This document shows, in pieces, positions 36,894 through 45,206 of a stretch of DNA of 64,000 bases; within the stretch, counting starts at the first letter, position 1, and each line of letters opens with the position of its first letter. The DNA is from CAIYXB01 sp038146805. Lineage in GTDB: Bacteria > Cyanobacteriota > Vampirovibrionia > LMEP-6097. Where the stretch lies: assembly GCA_038146805.1 (NCBI GenBank), contig JAYQSH010000003.1:186001-250000 (forward strand). Direction: 5' to 3'. A program made the position numbers and the translations under genes. A model generated the notes under the pieces. That model was given only the letters and a program-made list of their open reading frames with translations. It ran no database searches and was not told the DNA's origin.

Positions 36894-37787
36894 ATGCGAA
36901 AACTAGCGATCAAAACAAGAGCAAATAAAAGAGAAACTGAGCACTATGGCTATATCGCTTTGTACACAGCAGATCAGCAATTAGATAAGACTTATAATGA
37001 CCAAGAGAGTTTTTATCTAAGGTCTTGTATTAAAGCGATACAAGCAAAAGTTTGTCAAGATATTTTGCTGGATGATTTAGAAAATGAATTTTTGACTATT
37101 GCAGCTTCGTCACACCTTGCTACAGAAGAACAGCTCAATGTACTTAAAAAAATGCAAAACAAATTTAGCATAGATGCAAACGAACTGATTTGTGGAACTA
37201 AATCAAACTCTAATTCAATTCAATTTAAAACAAAAATGCATAATTATTGTTCTGGTAAACATATGGCATTTATTGCCGCTTGTAAAAAAGCTGGTTACGA
37301 GAAAAACTATTATGAACTTAGTCATCCTTTACAAACAAAAGTACTTGAAGAATTAAAATCATTAAGCTGTGTATCTAATATTGACACTGCAATAGATGGC
37401 TGTGGTTTACCAACTTTTTTTATGAGTATTGCAGATCTCGCTAAAATTTTTACAGAAGCTGCACAAAAAAATATTTACCAAAAAATTTTTCAAACTATAA
37501 ATAATTACTCACACTTGATTTCCAAACAAGGACGCTTTGATCAAGAATTAATGCAAAAAAAACCGCAAGAATTTTTTGCTAAATCTGGTGCTGAAGGCAT
37601 GATCTTAGTTAACAATTTAATAAGCTACGAAACCCTTGTTATCAAAGTGTTAGATGGTAATAGCCGAATTAAAGATTTAGTAGCACAAAAAATACTTGAA
37701 GAATTAGGCTGGCTCAAGAAAGATGCAGTTAAACTTGATAACAATATTTATAACAGTCAAGGTCTAGTGGTTGGTGAGATCATTTAA
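36894..37787 (+). CDS. L-asparaginase II family (rhizobial-type)
   Basis: A 297-aa protein of the asparaginase II family (Rhizobium etli ReAV type), unrelated to the classic amyloid-type asparaginases. Key segments are RSCIKAIQA (active Ser and Lys three apart), HNYCSGKHMA, DGCGLPTF and KSGAEGM. It would hydrolyse L-asparagine to aspartate and ammonia. The first residues (MRKLAIKTRANKRETEH) are less conserved. It overlaps the next convergent gene by 8 bp. Confidence 0.88.
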   Translation: MRKLAIKTRANKRETEHYGYIALYTADQQLDKTYNDQESFYLRSCIKAIQAKVCQDILLDDLENEFLTIAASSHLATEEQLNVLKKMQNKFSIDANELICGTKSNSNSIQFKTKMHNYCSGKHMAFIAACKKAGYEKNYYELSHPLQTKVLEELKSLSCVSNIDTAIDGCGLPTFFMSIADLAKIFTEAAQKNIYQKIFQTINNYSHLISKQGRFDQELMQKKPQEFFAKSGAEGMILVNNLISYETLVIKVLDGNSRIKDLVAQKILEELGWLKKDAVKLDNNIYNSQGLVVGEII

Positions 37788-39255
37788 TAAGATCAAACTT
37801 GTTTTCTCTATAAGTTACATCTGGATCCATCAATAAAACTTTAATCGGTAAAAGAATTTTTTGTATCCATGATTCATGTTTTTTAGCTTGTGATTTTTCG
37901 CTTGCTGTTGCAATACTTTCTGCCAGACGCTTTTCATTGGTATGTAAGACCCATCTATTTAGTGAGAAGAAACCTAAGAACAGTTGTTCTAATTGATTAT
38001 GCCATTTGTCTAAAACATTTCTTAAACCAATACCATTAAATAAAGAACTAATAATTGGAGCATATTTCATACGGTTTAACATTCCAAAGACACCAACTCC
38101 AGCTACCAATAGATGAGCAGGGTTTGCATGTTTTTTGTATTTCTTTTGTTTAAAATATTCATTTATATTTGCTGGAACCTCACCAGTCATATACACAATT
38201 GCCATTAATGAATTTGCAAAATTGGTTAGACTTTCTGACCTTCTCAAAAAGCTTTTACTATCTACAAAACTTCCAAATATATTAAAAGCAATACTAAGTG
38301 AATTGGCAGCACTACCCAGTAAACCTGCAGGTAGACCTAAAATATGAGAAAGAATTTTTGAGCGCACGTAAAGTGGGTTATTATCAGGTTCCTCAGAACC
38401 AACAACTTTGAACTGCGGTTTACCATCAAAGTTATGGGCTGACATATAGGTTCTATTAAATAAAGCACAGACATTACCCCAATAATTTCCAGCAATTTCT
38501 TTTAGAACTTTTTTCCAATCATAGTTTGAGGATATATCCTCAAGAGGAATTTGTTTTATTTCACTAGCTTGATCAGGAGCAAACAGTTGTTTTAGCTTTT
38601 GTACATTATTACCTAAAAATTTGTCGTACAAGAAGTTTACAAAATCTCTAACGATATTTTGTTTTTCAGCTAATTTTTCAGTTTTCATTCCGCCGTCATA
38701 AGGAACTAATGACATTGAAAATCTTCTAGAGTTCCAAAATATATTGGTGAGTTTACCCACAACCTTATCAAAAGAATCCAGCATTCGAGCAGGCAAGCCT
38801 AAAATTTTGCCCTGACTATACCACAAAGAATTTTTGAAAAAAGAAATCCATGGAGCAATAAAAGCATTAAGGTTATAAACTAATTTACCTAAAGTCGCGG
38901 CTTGTAGATTATGAACTGTATCTGATGATATATCATCAGGAGGTCTGGCTCCATGCTCAGGTCTTGCATGAATTGAATACTGACAGAGTTGCCTAATTTT
39001 TAATAGAGCTTCATCTATAGTACTCAGTTTAGTTTTGGGATTAAATTCATTATCGTCATCAGGCTTAGCAAAAAAACTTAGGAAAAATTTTGCAAGCATT
39101 GAAACAGTACCAATACGAGCAAAATTAAGATCTAAACCAATCAATTGCACAGCTGGTCTATCATTATTTTCAACCTTATGTAATATTTCTTCTGTTTCTA
39201 GCTCTGAATTTGCACGCTCGTCCCTAGCTTTGGCTGTATCATTAATTTGAGCCAA
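37780..39255 (-). CDS. Large lineage-specific protein with hydrophobic helices
   Basis: A 491-aa protein with a polar N-terminus and several hydrophobic or amphipathic segments. Two of them start similarly, LGLPARMLDSFDKVVGKLTNI and LGLPAGLLGSAANSLSIAF, suggesting an internal repeat. The segment HLLVAGVGVFGMLNRM resembles part of the protein at 29716-30804. No enzymatic motif recognised. Confidence 0.75.
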   Translation of the reverse strand: MAQINDTAKARDERANSELETEEILHKVENNDRPAVQLIGLDLNFARIGTVSMLAKFFLSFFAKPDDDNEFNPKTKLSTIDEALLKIRQLCQYSIHARPEHGARPPDDISSDTVHNLQAATLGKLVYNLNAFIAPWISFFKNSLWYSQGKILGLPARMLDSFDKVVGKLTNIFWNSRRFSMSLVPYDGGMKTEKLAEKQNIVRDFVNFLYDKFLGNNVQKLKQLFAPDQASEIKQIPLEDISSNYDWKKVLKEIAGNYWGNVCALFNRTYMSAHNFDGKPQFKVVGSEEPDNNPLYVRSKILSHILGLPAGLLGSAANSLSIAFNIFGSFVDSKSFLRRSESLTNFANSLMAIVYMTGEVPANINEYFKQKKYKKHANPAHLLVAGVGVFGMLNRMKYAPIISSLFNGIGLRNVLDKWHNQLEQLFLGFFSLNRWVLHTNEKRLAESIATASEKSQAKKHESWIQKILLPIKVLLMDPDVTYRENKFDLIK

Positions 39256-39347
39256 AAATTTATTGCCAAAAACTTGGCCTTGGTTAGTATTTGCAGTTGC
39301 TAACTCCAGGTCAATTTCCTTTGTATTATGGTATTTAAAAACAAATA

Positions 39348-39379
39348 CCGCTATACAATTATACTAATTTGTATAGCGG
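39348..39379 (+). promoter_or_regulatory. Strong hairpin in the rpmI leader region
   Basis: CCGCTATACAA and TTGTATAGCGG form a perfect 11-bp stem with a 10-nt loop, about 160 bp before rpmI. A GGTATTT/AAATACC hairpin precedes it. No T-run follows, so it is not a plain terminator. It could be part of an L20-type leader or an operator for the divergent gene; the sequence cannot decide. Confidence 0.45.
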
Positions 39380-39536
39380 ATTTACTAGGTGTTTTCACAT
39401 AATAATCAAAAAAATCTGAAAAATTAAAAAAATCGCAGTATATTTAATCAATATTTTAAATAAAAATGTAATTTTAGTCTTATTTAACAAGTATCTCGCA
39501 ATTTACCGTCTTTGAGTGCTAATATATATGATTCGT

Positions 39537-39749
39537 ATGCCTAAACAAAAGACAAATAAATCAGCAAAAAAACGCTTTAAATTAAGTGCCGGTGGAAAAC
39601 TTATGTACAAAAAAGGCGGAACAAGTCACATCAATACTCATATGTCTTCTAAACGTAAAAGAAGATTGAGAAATCCAGAAGGAAGTGTGTCTGAAGATCA
39701 CAAAGAAAGATGTTTATCAATGTTCCCATACAAAAAATATGTACGTTAG
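39537..39749 (+). CDS. rpmI: 50S ribosomal protein L35
   Basis: The 70-aa protein begins MPKQKTNKSAKKRFKLSAGG, the standard L35 start, so I chose the ATG at 39537 over in-frame GTG 39516 and ATG 39528. TGCTAATAT at 39517-39525 looks like an extended -10 just before it, so the leader may be very short. rplT follows after 22 bp. Confidence 0.96.
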   Translation: MPKQKTNKSAKKRFKLSAGGKLMYKKGGTSHINTHMSSKRKRRLRNPEGSVSEDHKERCLSMFPYKKYVR

Positions 39750-39771
39750 AAAAAAGTTTTAAGGAAAAAAA

Positions 39772-40122
39772 ATGAGAGTTAAAAGAGGAAACGTTAATCG
39801 TAAAAAACATAAGAAGGTTCTAAAAATCACTAAAGGTTTTAAAGGTGGTAGAGGAACAATTTTTAGAGCGGCTATGCAAGCGATGATGAGAGCTTTAAAA
39901 AGAGCTTATAAAGATCGTCGTATCAAGAAGAGAGATTTTAGAGCCTTGTGGATCACAAGAATTAACGCTGCTGTTCAACAAGAAGGAATTTCTTACAGCA
40001 AATTTATTAATGGCTTAAATAAAGCTGGCATAACTTTAAATAGAAAAATGCTTGCAGAAATAGCTGTTAATGATCAAAACGCTTTTTCACAAATCGTTAA
40101 ACAAGCTGTTGCAGCTATTTAA
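39772..40122 (+). CDS. rplT: 50S ribosomal protein L20
   Basis: A 116-aa L20 beginning MRVKRGNVNRKKHKKVLK, with the family segments FRAAMQAMMRALKRAYKDRR and LWITRINAAV. An AAGGA ribosome binding site precedes the ATG. It forms a two-gene unit with rpmI; infC is not part of it. The last 4 bp overlap the convergent murT-like gene. Confidence 0.98.
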   Translation: MRVKRGNVNRKKHKKVLKITKGFKGGRGTIFRAAMQAMMRALKRAYKDRRIKKRDFRALWITRINAAVQQEGISYSKFINGLNKAGITLNRKMLAEIAVNDQNAFSQIVKQAVAAI

Positions 40123-41384
40123 TTTAGTTTAGAATTAATCTCTAACAAAGCAGTATAAGTAGGAAGGACGAAAAGATTTTCGTCCTTTGTGCTTTTTTCA
40201 AGCAGCATTTTTATACTTGGGATTAAATCACTATCAATTTCAACATTAGTTATACCTGCATACTTCAATCTAAGAGCCATATCAAAGGCACGAGAACCCG
40301 AGCAAATAAATTGAGTGTTTTTTAGCTGAGCAAAATTTTCAAACTGTGCATCCCAAAGCCAAGATACATCACGCCCATCAGCATAGTTATCATTGATGGC
40401 AATTAAAATTTTTGAATTCTCAAATTGTTTTGTAAAATTTATTACTTCTGTACAGCCGGCTGGATTTTTAATAAGAAAAATATTTAAATCTTTACCAGCT
40501 ATAGATTTTTTTTCACCACGACCAAAAGCAGGCTTATAAGATTCGATACCTTTTTTGATATCTATTAAGGAAACACCATTATAATAAGCGGCGGCAGCAG
40601 CGGCACAAGCATTGTAAACATTATAATTGCCAGCAATAGGCAAGTTCAGGTCTATTTCTTGATCGTCGACACAGAATTTTATCAAACTGGAATCAAGTTT
40701 GGCTTCTAACAAAGTTGCTTTGAATAGATTTTTAGTTTCTAACTTAGAATTGGTTTTTGTTTCTTGAAAAGCAATATCAACATTGGCAACAGAATAAAAA
40801 TAAATTTGAAAGCCATATTTTTCCAGCTCTTTAAATTGAGAAATTTTTGTATCATCAGCATTTAAAATCAACTTTATATTTTGATTTTTCAACTGTAAAA
40901 TCGCTTGTTCTAAAAGGTCTTTGGTTGCATTAATTTCACCAAAACGATCTAACTGATCTCTATAAATATTTGTTAGTAAAATAGTTTTAGGATATAAATC
41001 TTTTGCTAAAGACTTTAATGCAGCCTCATCAACCTCAAAAACAAAGCCATTATTATAGTCTTCTTTTTTCAAAAAAGCATTTTGTGCCAGTATACTTGCA
41101 ATACCATAATAAAGATTGGCACCAAAAGCATTGTTGATGATTTTTTTGTTATAAGCAAGCTCTAAAATATTTGTGAGAATACCTGAACTTGTAGTTTTAC
41201 CATTGGTACCACTTATAAAAAATGTTTTTGATGCAGCAACGAATAAATCATTGCATTTAGAAATGTAATTAGCGTCTAACATTAAAGCAACTCGCCCGGG
41301 TAAAGCCGAACCACTACCAATCTTAAATCTTGTTAGTAAAGCTTTAGTCAAAATTGCAAAAATAGATGCTAAATATTTTTTCAT
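40119..41384 (-). CDS. murT: MurT-like Mur ligase family protein without zinc ribbon
   Basis: A Mur-ligase-fold protein with the P-loop SGTNGKTT (58-65) and a C-terminal DUF1727 domain showing KNPAGCTEV and NDNYADGRDVSWLWDA, both typical of MurT, the lipid II isoglutaminyl synthase catalytic half. MurT proteins usually carry a CxxC...CxxC zinc ribbon in the middle domain; I see none here. The amidotransferase partner GatD is not adjacent. I chose the ATG at 41384, which overlaps the HIT stop as TAATG; a TTG at 41399 would add five residues. Confidence 0.85.
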   Translation of the reverse strand: MKKYLASIFAILTKALLTRFKIGSGSALPGRVALMLDANYISKCNDLFVAASKTFFISGTNGKTTSSGILTNILELAYNKKIINNAFGANLYYGIASILAQNAFLKKEDYNNGFVFEVDEAALKSLAKDLYPKTILLTNIYRDQLDRFGEINATKDLLEQAILQLKNQNIKLILNADDTKISQFKELEKYGFQIYFYSVANVDIAFQETKTNSKLETKNLFKATLLEAKLDSSLIKFCVDDQEIDLNLPIAGNYNVYNACAAAAAAYYNGVSLIDIKKGIESYKPAFGRGEKKSIAGKDLNIFLIKNPAGCTEVINFTKQFENSKILIAINDNYADGRDVSWLWDAQFENFAQLKNTQFICSGSRAFDMALRLKYAGITNVEIDSDLIPSIKMLLEKSTKDENLFVLPTYTALLEINSKLN

Positions 41385-41713
41385 TATCCCGGTGGCCAAT
41401 TCAAATCTCTACCAGCAATTATATGTGCATGCACATGAAACACTGTTTGCCCAGCAGCAGCACCAGTATTAAAGACTGTACGGAAATCATTAATCTCCAA
41501 CTCTTGAGTCATTGATTGAATTGCCATTAATATTTCTTGTGAATATTGAGCATCAACTGTAGCTAAAGACACAAAATGTTTTTTTGGAATTAACAAATAA
41601 TGCTGGGGCGCAACTGGACTTATATCTTTAAAAGCAAGTACAAAATCATTTTCATAAACAATTTGCGCGGGAATCTCTTTATTGATGATTTTACAAAAGA
41701 TACAATCTTGCAT
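41384..41713 (-). CDS. HIT-family nucleotide hydrolase/transferase
   Basis: A 109-aa HIT protein with the CIFCKIINKEIPA N-terminus and the histidine triad HVHAHII. Proteins of this HINT-like group hydrolyse nucleoside phosphoramidates. It is part of the minus-strand operon fabD-rbgA-hit-murT and sits 5 bp after rbgA. Confidence 0.95.
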   Translation of the reverse strand: MQDCIFCKIINKEIPAQIVYENDFVLAFKDISPVAPQHYLLIPKKHFVSLATVDAQYSQEILMAIQSMTQELEINDFRTVFNTGAAAGQTVFHVHAHIIAGRDLNWPPG

Positions 41714-41718
41714 AATTA

Positions 41719-42555
41719 TTATTCTAAGCTAATTTTGGCAAAACGTTGCGCTCGAAAATCATTGATCAAAATTTCAGCTGCTTTTTCAAGCTTTGAGTTT
41801 GCTTTTTTTTCAGCTAGAGCTTCTAAACTCAAAGAATCTAACTCATAAAACTCTTGTAACATTCCAGGATACAAAGAATCAATTAAATCAAGAGCGAGTC
41901 TTGCAAGCTCGACACTATCAAAAGATTTATCACTGACACAAGAACAAAGAGCTAACTTTAAAGCCTGATCATCATTATCAAATTTGGTCGGAATAATACC
42001 GGGAGTATCAAGAAGTTTAATATTAATATTGCTGTTTATATCAATCCATTGTTGTTGTCGAGTAACTCCGGGTTTATTTGCGACTTGCACTTTTTTCTTT
42101 TTTGCAAGAGCATTAATCAAAGAAGATTTACCAACATTTGGGTAACCAACAATCATTACTTTAAAGGGTCTATTAATCAAACCTTTTAACTTATACCTAT
42201 CATTAATTGGCTTTGCTTGTTTTTCAATTTCTTTAATTACCTTATCGATATTGTTTCTATTTTTTGAATTTACTTTTATACCACTTAAGTTTTTTGATTT
42301 ATCTGCAATATCACTTTTAGAAAAAATCTTTAAAACTGGTTTATCCTTTGCCCATAAATGCAATTCCTTATGCGCAGAGCTTTCTGGAATACGAGCATCA
42401 ACAAGTTCTATTACCATATCAATAAGAGAAATTTTTTCTCTTAATTGTTTTTCTGCTTTAGCAATATGTCCCGGATACCAATTAAAACCGAGCACACGAG
42501 AACTAAATTCTTGTTCTTCACTATTACTTGTTTCTGTTTTTTTATTTTTTGACAC
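41719..42555 (-). CDS. rbgA: Ribosome biogenesis GTPase RbgA (YlqF)
   Basis: A circularly permuted GTPase of 278 aa that helps late 50S assembly. The motif order is G4 (SKSD 79-82, instead of the usual NKxD), G1 GYPNVGKSS (137-145), then G3 LLDTPGI. The N-terminal FNWYPGHIAKAEKQL is the RbgA signature. It starts 2 bp after fabD ends. Confidence 0.94.
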   Translation of the reverse strand: MSKNKKTETSNSEEQEFSSRVLGFNWYPGHIAKAEKQLREKISLIDMVIELVDARIPESSAHKELHLWAKDKPVLKIFSKSDIADKSKNLSGIKVNSKNRNNIDKVIKEIEKQAKPINDRYKLKGLINRPFKVMIVGYPNVGKSSLINALAKKKKVQVANKPGVTRQQQWIDINSNINIKLLDTPGIIPTKFDNDDQALKLALCSCVSDKSFDSVELARLALDLIDSLYPGMLQEFYELDSLSLEALAEKKANSKLEKAAEILINDFRAQRFAKISLE

Positions 42556-42557
42556 TT

Positions 42558-43517
42558 TTAATTCAAAGAAACTTCAAGAGAATTTAACGTTTCTAAATTA
42601 TCTATATTTTTAACTGGAAATCTTCTATCTTGTTTCTTTACTAAACCAGCCAAAACCTTACCCGGACCAAGCTCTAAAATCTCTGTCACTTGATTAGTAA
42701 ACAAAAATTGAACTGTTTCTGTCCATCTTACAGAACCGGTCATTTGTTTTTTTAAATTTTCTTTGATTTCTTGTGCATCTGTGACAGCAGTTGCTGTTAC
42801 ATTTTGAATCACTGGTATTGAAGCGTTATTAAACTGAATCTCATCTATCAAAGTAGCAAACTGCTCGGCAGGTTCTTGCATTAAAGGAGAATGAAAAGCA
42901 CCACCCACATTTAATGCAATCACTCGAACCTTAAGTGAATTTTGACTTGCATACTCTTCGATTTCAGCAGAAATTTTTGCAACACCCTCTTTAGAGCCAG
43001 TAATAACGACTTGATCAGGACTATTATAGTTAGCCACCGATACATCATCATATTTAGCAGTTAACTCATTTAAGACCTCATCTCCTAAACCTAATATCGC
43101 TGACATAGCACCTTGAGGAGCATTTTGCATCAAAGCGGCTCTAGCAATCACTAATTTTGCGGCATCAGCAAAACTGAGAACATCAGCCATATATAAAGCA
43201 CTAAACTCACCTAAACTATGACCAGCAACAAAAGCTGGATTATGCAAATCTCCATTTTTAATTTTTGCTTTAATTTGCTTAGCTAAAACCATACTCATAG
43301 TAAGTATTGCTGGCTGAGTAAAAACTGTTTTAGTTAACTCCTCAATCGGACCATTAAAAACTACGTCAGATAGTTTGTCATCTATACTATCTTGGTGATA
43401 TTGAGCAAAAAGATTATCGATGAAATCATAATCGTCTCTTAAGTCACTTTGATAAAGATCCATACCCATAGCTACCTGCTGTGAACCTTGTCCGGGAAAA
43501 ATAAATGCTGTTTTCAT
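42558..43517 (-). CDS. fabD: Malonyl-CoA:ACP transacylase
   Basis: A 319-aa FabD, loading malonyl groups onto acyl carrier protein for fatty acid synthesis. The oxyanion motif GQGSQ is at 9-13, the catalytic Ser101 in GHSLGE, and the catalytic His in GGAFHSPLM. First gene of the operon with rbgA, hit and murT; no other fab gene is in the window. A 232-bp element lies 38 bp upstream. Confidence 0.97.
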   Translation of the reverse strand: MKTAFIFPGQGSQQVAMGMDLYQSDLRDDYDFIDNLFAQYHQDSIDDKLSDVVFNGPIEELTKTVFTQPAILTMSMVLAKQIKAKIKNGDLHNPAFVAGHSLGEFSALYMADVLSFADAAKLVIARAALMQNAPQGAMSAILGLGDEVLNELTAKYDDVSVANYNSPDQVVITGSKEGVAKISAEIEEYASQNSLKVRVIALNVGGAFHSPLMQEPAEQFATLIDEIQFNNASIPVIQNVTATAVTDAQEIKENLKKQMTGSVRWTETVQFLFTNQVTEILELGPGKVLAGLVKKQDRRFPVKNIDNLETLNSLEVSLN

Positions 43518-43554
43518 ATAATTAATTTTAGCATTTTTAAGAAATTGTCATAAG

Positions 43555-43786
43555 GGGCGTGCTTCCAAACCCGTAATAATTATCTCGAGTCTTTAGCTTT
43601 GGGCATAAGTAGGGTTTGGTTAGAAACGCCTAACAAAAGAATCAAACACCGCTGCTTAGTGAGTTTCACGCAGTGAAACAAGCTAAGCGTAAGGTCGTTT
43701 GTGGGACTGATTTCTGACCCCATTTGCTAGTGATTTTAACATTTCACTGTATTTTAAAATTCAAAATGGGGTTTGGAATCAGTCCC
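43555..43786 (+). repeat. 232-bp miniature element family, copy 4 (full, diverged)
   Basis: Full length and same ends as copies 2 and 3 but with several substitutions (for example TTATCTCG and GCTTTGGG variants in the first third), so it is probably older. No clear flanking duplication remains. Confidence 0.92.
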
Positions 43787-43856
43787 ATTAAAGGTTTTCA
43801 TAGCATTGTCTTATATACTTTTTGTGAAGAAATATATTGCATAAAAAAATTCTTTC

Positions 43857-44635
43857 TTATTGTCTCTTATTTTTTTCTAGTCTTGAGATTATTTCATCTA
43901 CACTTTTTCCTTTTAGACTATATCTTGTATTTTGCTCAATTTTTTGAATTTTAGATTCAGCCAATTTTTGACTTTGCTTAAACAATGCTAGTAGTGCAGG
44001 TATGTATTGAAGTTGAAGTGATAGATCATGTTGAGATTGAAACGTTAACTCACCATCTTCTTAATTAGTCCAAATCTTTGCAATATACTGTTAGCAAGGC
44101 TTGCAGAAGCTCTAGGATTACCAGCACGCTGGTTGCCAGGGCTTGGTTCGTAAGTGTATTCATCCAAGTTTTTTCTAAACAGTTTAGTCAGGTATTTCTT
44201 CTGTATTTATTATCAATGCGTGATTAAGAGTCTTGAGTTTTTGCTTACTTAAGAGCCATTTAGCTATCTCTCTGTGCTCATTAGGTACTTCTAATTTTTC
44301 TATTGCATTTAAATTTTCATCAGGTAATTTTATGAATTTTCTAAAAACCATAAAAGCGGTGTTAAGTAATTAAGAAATTTTGCTCCTATTGATATTAATT
44401 CTTCTACTTGTTGACTACTAATTTTCGTACTTGAGATACTATTAGAAGCTTTCTCACAAAGCCATTCAGCTGCTTGTCTGTACTCTTCAGTTATTATTAT
44501 TGTTTTTATTTTCTCTAAATATTTACTATCTAACTTTGTGTACTTATCTAAAAATATATAAAACGAACTTAACTTTTCACGAATTTCTTTACCTTTTTCT
44601 ACCATTGATCTTATTTGTTGTCCATTAATTTCCAT
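43857..44635 (-). pseudogene. Decayed hypothetical gene(s)
   Basis: From an ATG at 44635, a 101-codon frame (MEINGQQIRSMVEKGKEI onward) stops at 44330. Coding-like segments continue in other frames: NLNAIEKLEVPNEHREIAKW near 44240, YTYEPSPGNQRAGNPRASAS near 44120, and QSQHDLSLQLQYIPALLALF near 44000, ending at 43857. The AEWLCEK and AKWLLSK stretches suggest a repeated motif. At least two frameshifts are needed to join them. Family unknown. Confidence 0.6.
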
Positions 44636-44710
44636 ACCTAAGATAATAGTAAGTATTGCGATAAAATGTCAACCTTTTTTTCTTGGGTATTTTCACCCAA
44701 CGGTTTTTTA

Positions 44711-44925
44711 CACGCTCTAAATTTACTCCAAACTCCACCTCAAAGTCGCGAGTTGTAGATTAATAATTTCTGCAATATCATCATTACGGAGTTTTTGGAT
44801 TTGAGAAAGTTTAATGGCGAGTCTGCGCTTATACTATTTAATGGTTTTGGCGGATTTGACCCATTTCTTTAGCTCAGAATCATAAAGCCAAGCTTTAATT
44901 TTGGTTTTGCTACGCACAAGTGTAA
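44711..44925 (-). pseudogene. Remnant of a basic protein, possibly a transposase C-terminus
   Basis: On the minus strand the segment KIKAWLYDSELKKWVKSAKT, a stop, then RLAIKLSQIQKLRNDDIAEI and a tail ending RWSLE can be read. Just past it, AGGTGGAGTTTGGAG resembles the inverted end of the fold-back element at 29398 (AGGTGGAGTTTAGAG), so this could be a relic of the element that mobilised it. Both points are tentative. Confidence 0.35.
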
Positions 44926-44955
44926 TTATATATTATAAATATTGATTTACTTCTT

Positions 44956-45170
44956 CTATTTCAAGAATTCTGGAATTGTGATGGTAAATTTGACTTTCCA
45001 ATCATTTTCATCAACTTTTACCGTCTCTCCTAAAGCACTAGTTAATGTTTTGACGTTAAATAAGCCTAGTCCTTTTTCTACTTGTCCTGATGTAGTGAAG
45101 CCTTGTTCGAAAAGCTTCCATCGTGCATTCTTAGGCAAGGTTCCAGGGTTCGTGATTTCAATTACTAGTT
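44956..45170 (-). pseudogene. Histidine kinase ATPase-domain fragment
   Basis: The last about 70 residues of a histidine kinase: EITNPGTLP (G1-like), LFEQGFTTSG (F box), EKGLGLFNVKTL (G2 box) and a FTITIPEF end. The upstream part, with the phospho-accepting His, is missing, so it is a fragment. Confidence 0.72.
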
Positions 45171-45206
45171 AGCTACCGTCCGGATGACTACAGCTAATTT
45201 ATTTTA

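Noticed and set aside
39348..39379. Rho-independent terminator
   Set aside because: The stem is strong but no T-run follows on either strand; treated as a possible regulatory hairpin instead.
43724..43954. Plus-strand 76-codon frame
   Set aside because: Its first 24 codons are the 232-bp element, and the same start (TTG in the third stem) appears at 25301; the remainder is opposite to a decayed minus-strand gene.
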